Shown here: in pieces, positions 1 through 8,259 of the stretch
How the letters are laid out: every line of letters starts with the position of its first letter
Numbering within the stretch: position 1 is the stretch's first letter
Source of the DNA: CAZPKH01 sp964587165
Lineage (GTDB): Bacteria > Bacteroidota > Bacteroidia > Bacteroidales > Muribaculaceae
DNA: 20,040 nucleotides
NCBI GenBank assembly: GCA_964587165.1
Contig: CAZPKH010000034.1
Location: forward strand, 1-20,040
Reading direction: 5' to 3'
Translations under genes and position numbers: made by a program
The notes under the pieces: model-generated
The model's database searches: none
The model's input: the letters and a program-made list of their open reading frames with translations, nothing else
Told to the model about the DNA's origin: nothing

Positions 1-83
1 CGTTCTTCGGTCGTGTACATCAAGTACACTTCCTCATCACTCGAACAAATCTGCTCAATGGCTGACCGCCTCAGCGTTAACAT
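1..83 (-). CDS. possible N-terminal fragment of an unknown protein, cut by window edge
   Basis: The minus strand is open from an ATG at 83-81 to the window edge and gives about 27 residues beginning MLTLRRSAIEQICSSDEE. The composition (acidic residues, aliphatic spacing) looks more protein-like than the other five frames here. It lies downstream of the terminator that ends the sensor gene and on the same strand. No ribosome binding site is visible and no family can be recognised from so short a piece. It could equally be a chance reading frame, because the AT-rich stretch just before the ATG leaves little room for a leader. Confidence 0.3.
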   Translation of the reverse strand, partial: MLTLRRSAIEQICSSDEEVYLMYTTEE

Positions 84-103
84 ATATTATGGGACAAGCT
101 CTA

Positions 104-143
104 AAACAATGAGGACACACTACTCCGGGGTAATGTGTCCTCA
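104..143 (-). terminator. intrinsic terminator of the hybrid sensor gene
   Basis: A perfect 10-bp inverted repeat, TGAGGACACA (110-119) and TGTGTCCTCA (134-143), encloses a 14-base loop. Read on the minus strand, the stem is followed by TTGTTTTAG (complement of about 101-109). It starts about 20 bases after the stop codon of the sensor gene, the expected place for a Rho-independent terminator. Confidence 0.75.
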
Positions 144-164
144 ATTTAAGTGTCGGGCCGGCTC

Positions 165-2909
165 TCAGTCCTTGATGCCTAATCGCGACCGCATCTCCGA
201 GGGCGATTCGTCGTACATCTCGCGGAATACTCTCGTGAAGTAAGCCGGAGCCGAGAATCCCACTTCGTATGCTATCTCGCTGATCGACTTTTCGGTGGTC
301 GTGAGCATTTCGCGGGCTTTGGCAAGTCGCATTTTTCTAAGCAGCTCCACGGGCGAATAGTTGGTGAGCGCCTTGATCTTGCGGTAGAACTGCGAGCGCC
401 CTAACCCCATCTTCGAGGCAAGCGTGTCGATACTCAGGTCGGGGTTGCTTATCTCCCGGCTCACCATTTCGATGAAGCGGTTGTAAAACTCATTGTCGAT
501 GTCCGGCTGTCCGGATGGTGCAGCCGACATCTGCGGGGTGTTGCTCTTGGGAGCGGGAGTCTCGGCGGGGGTGTCGCGCAAATTGGTGATCCGCTTGCGG
601 TTTTCGATCAGGTTCTCGCACCTCATGCGCAGCATCTTGCTGTTGAAGGGCTTCGACAGATACCCGTCGGCACCGCTTTCGTAGCCGCGTATCCGCTCCT
701 GATCCATGCTGCAAGCCGTGAGCATCAGCACCGGTATGTGTGAGGTGGTGATCTCATTTTTGATACGCCGGCAGCACTCCATGCCGTCCATCACGGGCAT
801 CATCACGTCGCTGATTATCAGGTCGGGCACATACTTGGAGGCCAGACGAATGCCATCCTTGCCGTTGGCTGCTTCAATTATAGTATAGTCGTCGCACAGC
901 AGTTCGCGTATCATTTTGCGTATGTCGGCATTGTCGTCAATGATAAGCAGGAGCGGCTTGCCGTCTTCGGCCTTTACCGTTTCGAGCTCAATATCACCGA
1001 GTTCGGCATCTACATCGCTACCGGTGATTGCCGGAGCGACATTCCGCTCGGCTATCTCGGTGATATGTTGCACAGGTATTTTCACTGTGAATTTGCTCCC
1101 TTTGCCAAGGGTGCTCTGCACCTCAATCTCGCCTCCGTGGAGCTCTACAAACGCCTTGGCCAGCGACAAGCCTATGCCCGAGCCGTTGGGGTGTATCTTG
1201 TCGACCTGATAGAATCTGTCGAATATATTCCCGAGATCTTCGGCCGCTATCCCCTGGCCGGTATCCTCCACGGAGAATGTGAGAGCCGACTCGTCCAGTT
1301 CGCAAAGCAGGTGTATCTTTCCGTTGTCGGGGGTGTATTTGAACGCATTCGACATAAGGTTGAAGAACACACGCTCGATCTTCTCCGTGTCCATTGCCAT
1401 TGTAGCGGCTGCGTCAATATTTATATCTATTGTGAGCTTGATCTGGCGCTTGCGTGCTATGCCGGCAAACGACTCACTCCAGTCGTGCATCAGCTCGGCC
1501 GGATGTACCTCGGTAAGATTGACCGACAGCTTGCCGTTCTCATACTTTCTGAAATCGAGTATCTGGTTGATGAGGCGGCGCAATATCTTCACATTCTTTC
1601 CCGCGATCTTGATCAGCGCGTGGTGTCGCGGGGTCAGGTAGTCAGCGGCTTCAAGCTGCTCTACAGGCTCGGCTATAAGTGTGAGCGGAGTGCGCAGATC
1701 GTGCGACACGTTTGTGAAAAACATGAGTTTCGACTGTGTGGCTGCGTTGAGCTGCTCGTTGAGTCGCTTTTCGGTATCGCGCTGCTGCTCAAGAAGTTTA
1801 TTCTGAGCTACGAGTTCCTTCTGGTGACGGTTGCGAAGCCAGAATGCCCTCAGAAGCATGAACATCACTATAAACAGAAGCACCACAATGGCTATAGCGG
1901 CATAGAAGAGCGATGTCTGGGCCGAATGCTGGCTCCAGTAGTCGTCTACCTGAGTTTTCAGCAACCGTATTTTTGATGTCTCCTCTTTGAGCGATTCATT
2001 CTGTAGCAGCAGTATGTCGGCGTTCGATTTGTCGACGGCCGACGATACCGGCAGGACGGTATTCTTGCTGTAAGATTTCCCCTCAAGGATGTCCAACGCG
2101 GTGCGTATCAGGCGATAGCCTTCGGTGGGGTAGAGGAAAGTGGCGTCGATCACACCGTCGGCCACAGCCTTGATGCCGATTTCGGGTGCGGCGTCGATTC
2201 CGATTGTGCGCAGCTGCAAGTTGTGGTTGCGCGCCACCTCGGAGGCAGCTATTGCCATGCGGTCGTTGTGGGCGTACACCAACTGTGCGTCGGGATGAAG
2301 CCTCAGCAATGAGTCAGCCACCACCGCCGCATCTGCGTAGTTCCAGTTTCCGTACCCCGTGGCAACTATATCGAGGCCGAGGCGCCGGGCTTCGTCGGTG
2401 AAGCCGTTGTGGCGCTCGATAGCGGGGGTCGAGCCTGTAAGGCCATATATCTCGATAACTTTGCCCGACGGTCCGATCAGATGGTTGGCATATTGTGCGG
2501 CAGCCTTTCCGATGCCGTAATTGTCGACACTCTGCGAGGCTGTATATGTGTCACCGTTGATGTTGCGGTCGAACACTATCACGGGGATGCCCGATTCATA
2601 CACCTCTTTAATAATAGGGGTGATGGCGTCAGCTTCGTTGGGCGCGGCGATGATTATGTCGAAACCGTTATCGACGAAATATTTTATATCGGCTATCTGC
2701 TTCTCATTGCTGTCGTTTGCCGAACGGATCTCTACTTCCGCTTCGGGGTGAAACATGAGCTCGCAATATATCTCATCGTTCATCTTCCGGCGCCAGTCGT
2801 CCTCGCTGCATTGCGACACACCGATGCGGTATTGGTGCTTCTCGCGACAACCCGACAGCGGGAGCCACAGCAACATAACCATGACGGACAATATCAACTT
2901 GTTTTTCAT
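165..2909 (-). CDS. hybrid two-component system regulator with periplasmic sugar-binding domain (probable fructose sensor)
   Basis: A 914-residue one-protein signalling system. After the N-terminal hydrophobic segment comes a periplasmic-binding-protein type I sensor domain (about 27-280). A membrane segment (about 334-354), a HisKA domain with VSHDLRTPLT (H403), an HATPase domain (N box near 517-526, DTGQG and GSGIGLSLAK), a receiver (acceptor D701, K753) and an AraC-type helix-turn-helix (about 820-908) follow. I start at the ATG at 2909, because a longer frame to 3005 adds 32 residues that break the signal-like N-terminus. Residues 18-21 read LSGC, a good lipobox, which is odd for an inner-membrane sensor. 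PBP-type hybrid regulators of this kind include the Bacteroides fructose sensor BT1754. The divergent GH32, importer and fructokinase genes make fructose the likely ligand (inference). Confidence 0.93.
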   Translation of the reverse strand: MKNKLILSVMVMLLWLPLSGCREKHQYRIGVSQCSEDDWRRKMNDEIYCELMFHPEAEVEIRSANDSNEKQIADIKYFVDNGFDIIIAAPNEADAITPIIKEVYESGIPVIVFDRNINGDTYTASQSVDNYGIGKAAAQYANHLIGPSGKVIEIYGLTGSTPAIERHNGFTDEARRLGLDIVATGYGNWNYADAAVVADSLLRLHPDAQLVYAHNDRMAIAASEVARNHNLQLRTIGIDAAPEIGIKAVADGVIDATFLYPTEGYRLIRTALDILEGKSYSKNTVLPVSSAVDKSNADILLLQNESLKEETSKIRLLKTQVDDYWSQHSAQTSLFYAAIAIVVLLFIVMFMLLRAFWLRNRHQKELVAQNKLLEQQRDTEKRLNEQLNAATQSKLMFFTNVSHDLRTPLTLIAEPVEQLEAADYLTPRHHALIKIAGKNVKILRRLINQILDFRKYENGKLSVNLTEVHPAELMHDWSESFAGIARKRQIKLTIDINIDAAATMAMDTEKIERVFFNLMSNAFKYTPDNGKIHLLCELDESALTFSVEDTGQGIAAEDLGNIFDRFYQVDKIHPNGSGIGLSLAKAFVELHGGEIEVQSTLGKGSKFTVKIPVQHITEIAERNVAPAITGSDVDAELGDIELETVKAEDGKPLLLIIDDNADIRKMIRELLCDDYTIIEAANGKDGIRLASKYVPDLIISDVMMPVMDGMECCRRIKNEITTSHIPVLMLTACSMDQERIRGYESGADGYLSKPFNSKMLRMRCENLIENRKRITNLRDTPAETPAPKSNTPQMSAAPSGQPDIDNEFYNRFIEMVSREISNPDLSIDTLASKMGLGRSQFYRKIKALTNYSPVELLRKMRLAKAREMLTTTEKSISEIAYEVGFSAPAYFTRVFREMYDESPSEMRSRLGIKD

Positions 2910-2932
2910 GTGATATATAATTGATGCTATCG

Positions 2933-2940
2933 CAAAGTTA
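2933..2940 (-). promoter_or_regulatory. candidate promoter -7 element for the sensor gene
   Basis: On the minus strand this reads TAACTTTG, a perfect match to the Bacteroidetes TAnnTTTG element, 24-31 bases upstream of the chosen ATG at 2909. It supports that start over the longer frame. No clear TTTG -33 box lies about 20 bases upstream, which would suit an activator-dependent or weak promoter. Confidence 0.5.
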
Positions 2941-3004
2941 AATATATTATCATGAAATTCGGTGCATTTGCTGTGATTTTTTTGTCGTATGCAACATTTG
3001 TACA

Positions 3005-3014
3005 ACCATATGGT
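3005..3014. promoter_or_regulatory. 10-bp palindrome in the divergent intergenic region, candidate operator
   Basis: ACCATATGGT is a perfect palindrome centred about 40 bases upstream of the fructanase -7 element and about 70 bases upstream of the sensor -7 element. It overlaps a short direct repeat (CAAC at 2992 and again at 3003). Activator sites of hybrid regulators lie in such positions, but no confirmed motif is known to me for this protein. Confidence 0.25.
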
Positions 3015-3047
3015 CTGTTTTTAGTAGAATGCACTTTAATAAATTCG

Positions 3048-3055
3048 TAGATTTG
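3048..3055 (+). promoter_or_regulatory. candidate promoter -7 element for the fructan operon
   Basis: TAGATTTG matches TAnnTTTG exactly and leaves a leader of about 35 bases before the GH32 ATG at 3096. There is no TTTG -33 box at the normal distance, consistent with dependence on an activator such as the divergent hybrid regulator. The leader is A-rich, lacks a Shine-Dalgarno sequence and carries GATAAC twice, 10 bases apart (3078 and 3088). Confidence 0.5.
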
Positions 3056-3095
3056 CAGCAAAATAGCGACAAAAACAGATAACAAACGATAACCC

Positions 3096-4943
3096 ATGAA
3101 AGCGATTACAAAAATAGCTATGTCGATAGCGGCCGTCCCGATGGCATGCCTGCCCGCGGCTGCCGACGACAATGCTTCCGGAATTAAGGTCGAGCACCTG
3201 GGCACCAACAATACGATGGTGAGAGTCGACACAGACTCTCAGTTTCTGATGCTCCCGGTGCAGGAGGCATACGATGATGCGACGGTCAATGTAGTGGTCG
3301 ACGGCAAGCTCGACCGAACGATATTTGTCCGCCTCGCAAAGTCGAAGGTAGACTACTCGGTGCCTTTCGATCTCACACCCTACAAAGGGCACGACGTGGT
3401 GCTCAACATCATCACCACTCACGACCGCTCAACCGTGCGCGAGGCCAAGGACGATGCGTGCTGGAACAACTTCCGCCTCACCGATTCGATTGATGTGACC
3501 AATACTGAGAAGTTTCGTCCTGCCTATCATCACACGCCTGAGTACGGGTGGATGAACGATCCCAACGGTATGTTCTACAAAGACGGCAAGTGGCACCTTT
3601 ACTACCAGTGGAATCCTTACGGGTCGAAATGGCAGAATATGACCTGGGGACATTCGACGTCCGACGATCTTATAAACTGGGAGCACCATCCCGCTGCAAT
3701 ACTTCCCAACGGGCTCGGATCCGTGTTCAGCGGCAGCTCAGCCGTCGATGTCGACAACAGTGCCGGTTTGGGCAAAGATGCCGTAGTGGCTATGTATACT
3801 TCTGCCGGCGCAAGCCAGACGCAGAGCCTGGCATATAGTCATGACAACGGCGAGACTTTCACTATCTATCCCGGCAACCCTGTGATCACGCTCGATAGCG
3901 AGGCCCGCGACCCGAATATGTTCTGGAACCCCGAGACACAGCTTTGGACACTCGTACTGGCTCACGCGCTCGACCGCGAAATGCTCATTTTTACCTCTCC
4001 GGATATGAAGGAGTGGACCCTCCGGAGCAGTTTCGGCAAAGGGCTCGGAGCTCAGGGTGGTGTATGGGAATGCCCTGACCTTCTCGAACTGACTGTCGAG
4101 GGCACCGATAAGAAGAAATGGCTGCTGATATGCAACATTAACCCCGGCGGACCTTTCGGGGGCAGCGGAATACAATATTTCACAGGTGATTTCGACGGTA
4201 AGACATTCACAGTCGATACCGACGCCGACGGAAGCGTGCCGACAAAATGGCTCGACTACGGAAAAGACAACTACGCGCTGGTGACATGGAGCAACGCTCC
4301 CGACGGCCGTCGCCCCGCTATCGGGTGGATGAGCAACTGGCAGTATGCTGCCGAGGTGCCTACTCGTCAGTTCCGCTCGGCCAATACTCTGCCGATCGAC
4401 CTTTCTCTCTTTGAGGGCAACGACGGACGCATCTATGCCGCCATGATTCCCGCCGCAGAGCTTACCGCTCTTCGTGGCAAAACTACGGTCAATCAGAAAT
4501 CGGTAAGCATCGGCAAAGGCGGTAAATCGTTCATGCTCCCGGCCGACAACGACGGCGTTTGCGAGCTGGAGATGAATATCGATCCCGGCAGTGCTGCTTC
4601 AGTGTCGCTCACATTCAGCAACGACAAGGGCGAGAAAGTTGTCATGATTTATGACCCTAAAGCCGACACATTGTCGTTCGACCGTCGTGAGAGCGGTATC
4701 GTGGATTTCAGCGAAGATTTCCCCGCAGTCACTACAGCCCCGACCCATACCGAGGGCGGTATGCTGGCCCTTCGCATATTTATTGACCGTTCGAGCTTCG
4801 AAGTATTTGCCAACGGTGGTAAAGGTGTAATGACCAACCTCGTATTCCCCAACGAGCCGTACAGCAAGCTTACCGTCGCAACCACCTCCGGTTCGGCCAA
4901 AATCAAAAACCTCAAAATCTACTCTATCAATACCACACTTTAA
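3096..4943 (+). CDS. secreted GH32 fructan hydrolase (levanase/inulinase/fructosidase type)
   Basis: This 615-residue enzyme cleaves fructose from fructans or sucrose-like oligosaccharides. A signal peptide (cleavage near 22-24, after PAAA) is followed by an N-terminal domain (about 30-135) like the DUF4980 module of Bacteroidetes GH32 proteins. The five-bladed propeller then carries WMNDPNG (nucleophile D155), ARDPN (D272, transition-state stabiliser) and WECPD (E326, acid/base), so all three catalytic residues are present. A beta-sandwich fills roughly 450-615. The cysteine at position 18 is not in a good lipobox, so I predict a periplasmic rather than surface enzyme. It heads an operon with the importer and fructokinase, 11 bases before the next gene. 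Linkage preference (beta-2,1 or beta-2,6) and exo or endo mode cannot be read from the sequence. Confidence 0.93.
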   Translation: MKAITKIAMSIAAVPMACLPAAADDNASGIKVEHLGTNNTMVRVDTDSQFLMLPVQEAYDDATVNVVVDGKLDRTIFVRLAKSKVDYSVPFDLTPYKGHDVVLNIITTHDRSTVREAKDDACWNNFRLTDSIDVTNTEKFRPAYHHTPEYGWMNDPNGMFYKDGKWHLYYQWNPYGSKWQNMTWGHSTSDDLINWEHHPAAILPNGLGSVFSGSSAVDVDNSAGLGKDAVVAMYTSAGASQTQSLAYSHDNGETFTIYPGNPVITLDSEARDPNMFWNPETQLWTLVLAHALDREMLIFTSPDMKEWTLRSSFGKGLGAQGGVWECPDLLELTVEGTDKKKWLLICNINPGGPFGGSGIQYFTGDFDGKTFTVDTDADGSVPTKWLDYGKDNYALVTWSNAPDGRRPAIGWMSNWQYAAEVPTRQFRSANTLPIDLSLFEGNDGRIYAAMIPAAELTALRGKTTVNQKSVSIGKGGKSFMLPADNDGVCELEMNIDPGSAASVSLTFSNDKGEKVVMIYDPKADTLSFDRRESGIVDFSEDFPAVTTAPTHTEGGMLALRIFIDRSSFEVFANGGKGVMTNLVFPNEPYSKLTVATTSGSAKIKNLKIYSINTTL

Positions 4944-4954
4944 AATAACTCTCA

Positions 4955-6142
4955 ATGGAAAGTACAAATAATCTTGTGACCGACCGTAAGGGGCAGCTCA
5001 TGCAGATGATCCCTGTGATGCTCTGCTTCTTTGCAATGGGTTTCGTCGACCTTGTCGGAACAGCATCCAACTACGTACAGAAAGATTTGGGGCTGACCGA
5101 CTCGCAGGCCAACCTGTTCCCCTCGCTTGTGTTCTTCTGGTTTCTGATCTTCTCTGTGCCCACCGGCATGCTGATGAACAAAATCGGTCGCAAGCGCACA
5201 GTGTTGATCAGTCTTGTCGTCACGGCTATATCGCTGATCATTCCCCTCACCGGCGACGGATATATCACTATGCTTTTGGCATTCTCGCTACTTGGCATAG
5301 GTAACGCAATAATGCAGACTTCGCTCAATCCGCTTGTCACCAACCTCATAAGCAGCGACAAGCTCGCATCGACTCTCACCTTCGGTCAGTTTGTAAAGGC
5401 CATTGCATCTTTTCTTGCGCCGATACTCGCTGCCTGGGGTGCCACAACCTATCTTCCGACCTTCGGGCTCGGCTGGCGCGCTCTGTTTGCCATCTACGCC
5501 GTGTTCAGCTTCTTCTCTATAGCAATGCTCGGAGCCACTCCGATTGTCGAGGAGCGCCCCGACAAAGCCTCGGGCGTGAAGGAATGTGTCAAGCTGTTAG
5601 GCCGTCCGTTTATCCTGCTCTGTTTCCTCGGCATCATGTGCCATGTGGGTATTGATGTGGGTACCAACACTACCGCTCCCAAGATCATCATGGAGCGCCT
5701 GAGCCTGCCGCTCGAAGAAGCCGGCTACGCTACAAGTATCTATTTCATTTTCCGTACCATAGGTTGTTTCCTCGGAGCGTTTCTGCTGCGCACTATGTCG
5801 CCCAAACTTTTCTTCGGTATCAGTGTGGCGATGATGCTTGCGGCTATGGTGATACTTTTCGTGGGGAGTGCCCTCACTCCGATTTACATCGGTATCGCCC
5901 TGATCGGCTTCGGCAACTCCAACGTATTCTCCGTCATCTTCTCGCAGGCTCTCGTCGATTCGCCGGCCGAAAAAAATGAGGTGTCCGGACTTATGATCAT
6001 GGGCCTCTTCGGCGGTACGATCTTCCCTCTGGCTATGGGCTTTGCTGCCGACTCAGTAGGCCAGACCGGAGCAGTGGCCGTCATGACACTCGGGGTGGTA
6101 TACCTCGTTTATTATACCATGAAAATTAAAAATATAAAATAA
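4955..6142 (+). CDS. MFS sugar:H+ symporter, FHS family (probable fructose importer)
   Basis: A 395-residue inner-membrane protein with about 12 hydrophobic segments. The loop between helices 2 and 3 carries the MFS signature GMLMNKIGRKRT (71-82). QTSLNPLVT (121-129) resembles the QxxxNPxxx signature of the fucose/glucose-galactose symporter (FHS) family. A cytoplasmic loop splits the halves near 197-212. It begins 11 bases after the GH32 stop and ends 13 bases before fructokinase, so the three genes are almost certainly cotranscribed. Its place equals that of the monosaccharide importer in the Bacteroides fructan locus (BT1758). Fructose as the substrate is inferred from these neighbours. 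Confidence 0.9.
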   Translation: MESTNNLVTDRKGQLMQMIPVMLCFFAMGFVDLVGTASNYVQKDLGLTDSQANLFPSLVFFWFLIFSVPTGMLMNKIGRKRTVLISLVVTAISLIIPLTGDGYITMLLAFSLLGIGNAIMQTSLNPLVTNLISSDKLASTLTFGQFVKAIASFLAPILAAWGATTYLPTFGLGWRALFAIYAVFSFFSIAMLGATPIVEERPDKASGVKECVKLLGRPFILLCFLGIMCHVGIDVGTNTTAPKIIMERLSLPLEEAGYATSIYFIFRTIGCFLGAFLLRTMSPKLFFGISVAMMLAAMVILFVGSALTPIYIGIALIGFGNSNVFSVIFSQALVDSPAEKNEVSGLMIMGLFGGTIFPLAMGFAADSVGQTGAVAVMTLGVVYLVYYTMKIKNIK

Positions 6143-6155
6143 GACTCTCAATCGT

Positions 6156-7034
6156 ATGAAAGGAATAGTAATAGGAATGGGTGAGGCACTATGGGATGTG
6201 CTTCCCGAAGGTAAGAAGATTGGCGGTGCGCCGGCCAATTTCGCCTATCATGTCTCGCAATTCGGACTGCCAAGCTGTGTGGTAAGCGCTGTGGGCGACG
6301 ATCCCCTCGGCAAGGAGATACTTGCCAACTTCTCTTCAAAAGGACTTAATTATCTCATCGACACGGTGCCTTATCCTACCGGCACAGTGCAGGTGGAGAT
6401 AGATCCGGCCGGTATTCCGCAGTATGAGATAAAAGAGAATGTAGCGTGGGATAATATCCCTTACACCCCGGAGCTCGACGAGCTCGCCCGCCACACCAAA
6501 GCTGTGTGCTTCGGTTCGCTCGCGCAGCGTAATGTCGTGTCGCGCAACACGATAAATCAATTTCTCGACGCTATCCCCGAAGATAACAATCCTCTCGTGG
6601 TCTTCGATGTGAACCTGCGTCAGGGCTTCTACAACAAGGAGATACTTAGCAATTCGATGAAGCGTTGCAATATCCTTAAGATCAACGACGAAGAGCTCGT
6701 GACGGTAAGCCGCATGTTCGGGTATCCCGGTATCGACCTCCAGGATAAATGCTGGATTCTCTTAGGTAAGTACAACCTGCGGATGCTGATACTGACTTGC
6801 GGTATTAACGGTAGCTATGTGTTCACTCCCGGAAACGTATCGTTCCAGCCCACGCCGAAAGTTCATGTGGCTGATACGGTGGGTGCCGGCGACTCGTTCA
6901 CCGCAGCATTCATTGCAAGTATTCTCAAAGGCAAGACCGTAGCCGAGGCTCACTCGTGCGCGGTACGCACATCGGCGTTCGTCTGCACAAAGAAAGGTGC
7001 GATGCCGATTCTTCCGCCGGAGATCGTCGACTGA
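6156..7034 (+). CDS. scrK: PfkB-family fructokinase
   Basis: A 292-residue cytoplasmic ribokinase-family sugar kinase that should phosphorylate imported fructose to fructose 6-phosphate. The sugar-binding N-terminal signature GGAPANFAYH (23-32) and the C-terminal DTVGAGDSFTAAF (240-252), with catalytic base D246 and the GAGD anion hole, are intact. The length is normal for bacterial fructokinases. It is the last gene of the fructan operon, so hydrolysis, uptake and phosphorylation are encoded in order. The gap before it repeats the sequence CTCTCAAT that also precedes the importer. Other PfkB sugars are possible, but the context favours fructose. Confidence 0.88.
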   Translation: MKGIVIGMGEALWDVLPEGKKIGGAPANFAYHVSQFGLPSCVVSAVGDDPLGKEILANFSSKGLNYLIDTVPYPTGTVQVEIDPAGIPQYEIKENVAWDNIPYTPELDELARHTKAVCFGSLAQRNVVSRNTINQFLDAIPEDNNPLVVFDVNLRQGFYNKEILSNSMKRCNILKINDEELVTVSRMFGYPGIDLQDKCWILLGKYNLRMLILTCGINGSYVFTPGNVSFQPTPKVHVADTVGAGDSFTAAFIASILKGKTVAEAHSCAVRTSAFVCTKKGAMPILPPEIVD

Positions 7035-7067
7035 TTTTAGTCGACTGCTAATAACAGTTTATATAAT

Positions 7068-7104
7068 GCTGAGTCGTCGGATCGCTCCGGCGGTTCAGCT
7101 TTTA
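7068..7104 (+). terminator. terminator of the fructan operon, touching the dinB stop
   Basis: A 14-bp stem (7068-7081 with 7086-7099, three G-U wobbles) has a TCGC loop and is followed by TTTTATATATA. It lies 33 bases after the fructokinase stop. Its T-tract covers the stop codon of convergent dinB (7102-7104), so the convergent genes share this element. On the minus strand the tract after the stem is only AT-rich, so termination of dinB here is less certain. Confidence 0.8.
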
Positions 7105-8196
7105 TATATACGGGGCGGTGTCGGGATCGAATACCCGCGGATATGAGGAGTGGTCGCCGCGTGTCAGCCCCATAGGGTTTGATACGCTCAGCCCCATAAG
7201 GCGAATAGGCTCCGATCGCTGCGCAAGCGAAACGTCGAGCAGCGGAATTGCTTCAGCAAGTATGGCCGACGCATCGTGCTCCACGGGGTGATCAAGAGTG
7301 TGCGACCGCGACGATATCGTGAAGTCTGCATATTTTATCTTAAGTGTGAGCGTCATGCCCTCGAACGATGCACGTTCGAGCCTCGTTTCCAAGTCCTGAG
7401 CCAAGGATCGCAGCTCAATGTCAAGCAAACGGCGGTCGGCGATGTCGTACTCATAAGTCTCCTCGCACCCTACACTTTTGCGCACTCTCGAAGCTACGAC
7501 AGGGCGATCGTCGATACCGCGCGCAAAATCATGGTATATGCGGCCTGTCTTGCCGAAATGGGCCAGCATCCAATGCAGCGACTTGGAGCGGAGATCGGCA
7601 CCGGTATGAATCCCGAGAGAGTGCATCCGTTCGGCCGTCTTGGGGCCTACGCCCCAGAAATCCTCCACCGGAAGTTGCGCTATGAAGTCGAGGGCTACCG
7701 ACGGGTGCACCGTGCACAAGCCGTCGGGCTTGCGGTAGTCGGATGCTATCTTGGCCAAAAATTTGCAGTAGCTCACCCCGGCCGACGCCGTCAGCCCGGT
7801 TCGCTCGAATATTTTGCGTTTTATCTCGATGGCCACATCGCGGGCCAAAGTAATACCGGCACGATTGACGGTCACATCGAGAAAAGCTTCATCTATCGAC
7901 AGCGGCTCGATCAGATCGGTATATTCCCTGAAAATCTCGTGTACTTGGGCCGAGACCTCCTTGTATCGGGCAAACCGTACGGGCACCACCACAAGGTCGC
8001 GGCACAGACGGCGTGCACGGCTCATAGGCATGGCCGAGCGCACCCCAAACCGTCGGGCTTCATAGCTTGCGGTACAGACCACAGATCGAGGTGAGTCGCC
8101 CCCCACGGCTATGGGAAGCCCTCGCAGCCCGGGGTTGTCGTGCTGCTCAACCGACGCAAAAAATGCGTCCATGTCGATATGTATGATCTTGCGCAT
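7102..8196 (-). CDS. dinB: DNA polymerase IV (Y-family translesion polymerase)
   Basis: A 364-residue error-prone polymerase for bypass of DNA lesions. The palm motifs HIDMDAFFASVEQ (D8, D10) and SIDEAFLD (D102, E103) supply the metal-binding carboxylates. YEARRFGVRSAMPM is the usual finger segment, and helix-hairpin-helix and little-finger regions follow. I start at the ATG at 8196; one more upstream codon (TTG) also fits but is less likely. The C-terminus ends DPDTAPYI soon after the little finger, and I cannot see the QLxLF-like sliding-clamp motif usual at this end. No SOS box can be recognised upstream. The gene follows kbl after a small hairpin and may be reached by readthrough. Confidence 0.92.
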   Translation of the reverse strand: MRKIIHIDMDAFFASVEQHDNPGLRGLPIAVGGDSPRSVVCTASYEARRFGVRSAMPMSRARRLCRDLVVVPVRFARYKEVSAQVHEIFREYTDLIEPLSIDEAFLDVTVNRAGITLARDVAIEIKRKIFERTGLTASAGVSYCKFLAKIASDYRKPDGLCTVHPSVALDFIAQLPVEDFWGVGPKTAERMHSLGIHTGADLRSKSLHWMLAHFGKTGRIYHDFARGIDDRPVVASRVRKSVGCEETYEYDIADRRLLDIELRSLAQDLETRLERASFEGMTLTLKIKYADFTISSRSHTLDHPVEHDASAILAEAIPLLDVSLAQRSEPIRLMGLSVSNPMGLTRGDHSSYPRVFDPDTAPYI

Positions 8197-8203
8197 CAAT
8201 ATG

Positions 8204-8239
8204 TAATAAAGTCAGGCCGCTACAGAATAACGACCTGAC
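8204..8239 (-). terminator. probable terminator of kbl
   Basis: GTCAGG (8211-8216) pairs with CCTGAC (8234-8239), with two further inner pairs across one mismatch. Read on the minus strand, the stem is followed by TTTATTACAT. It lies 21 bases past the kbl stop and directly before dinB. It is short, so it is probably leaky. Confidence 0.5.
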
Positions 8240-8259
8240 ATATAGATTTTAACGGTATA

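Noticed and set aside
1065..1976. 303-codon plus-strand frame antisense to the hybrid sensor
   Set aside because: Shadow of the kinase domain on the other strand; no family features and no promoter.
2910..3005. Upstream extension of the sensor protein by 32 residues
   Set aside because: It would pass through an exact TAnnTTTG element and place non-signal residues before a good N-terminal export segment.
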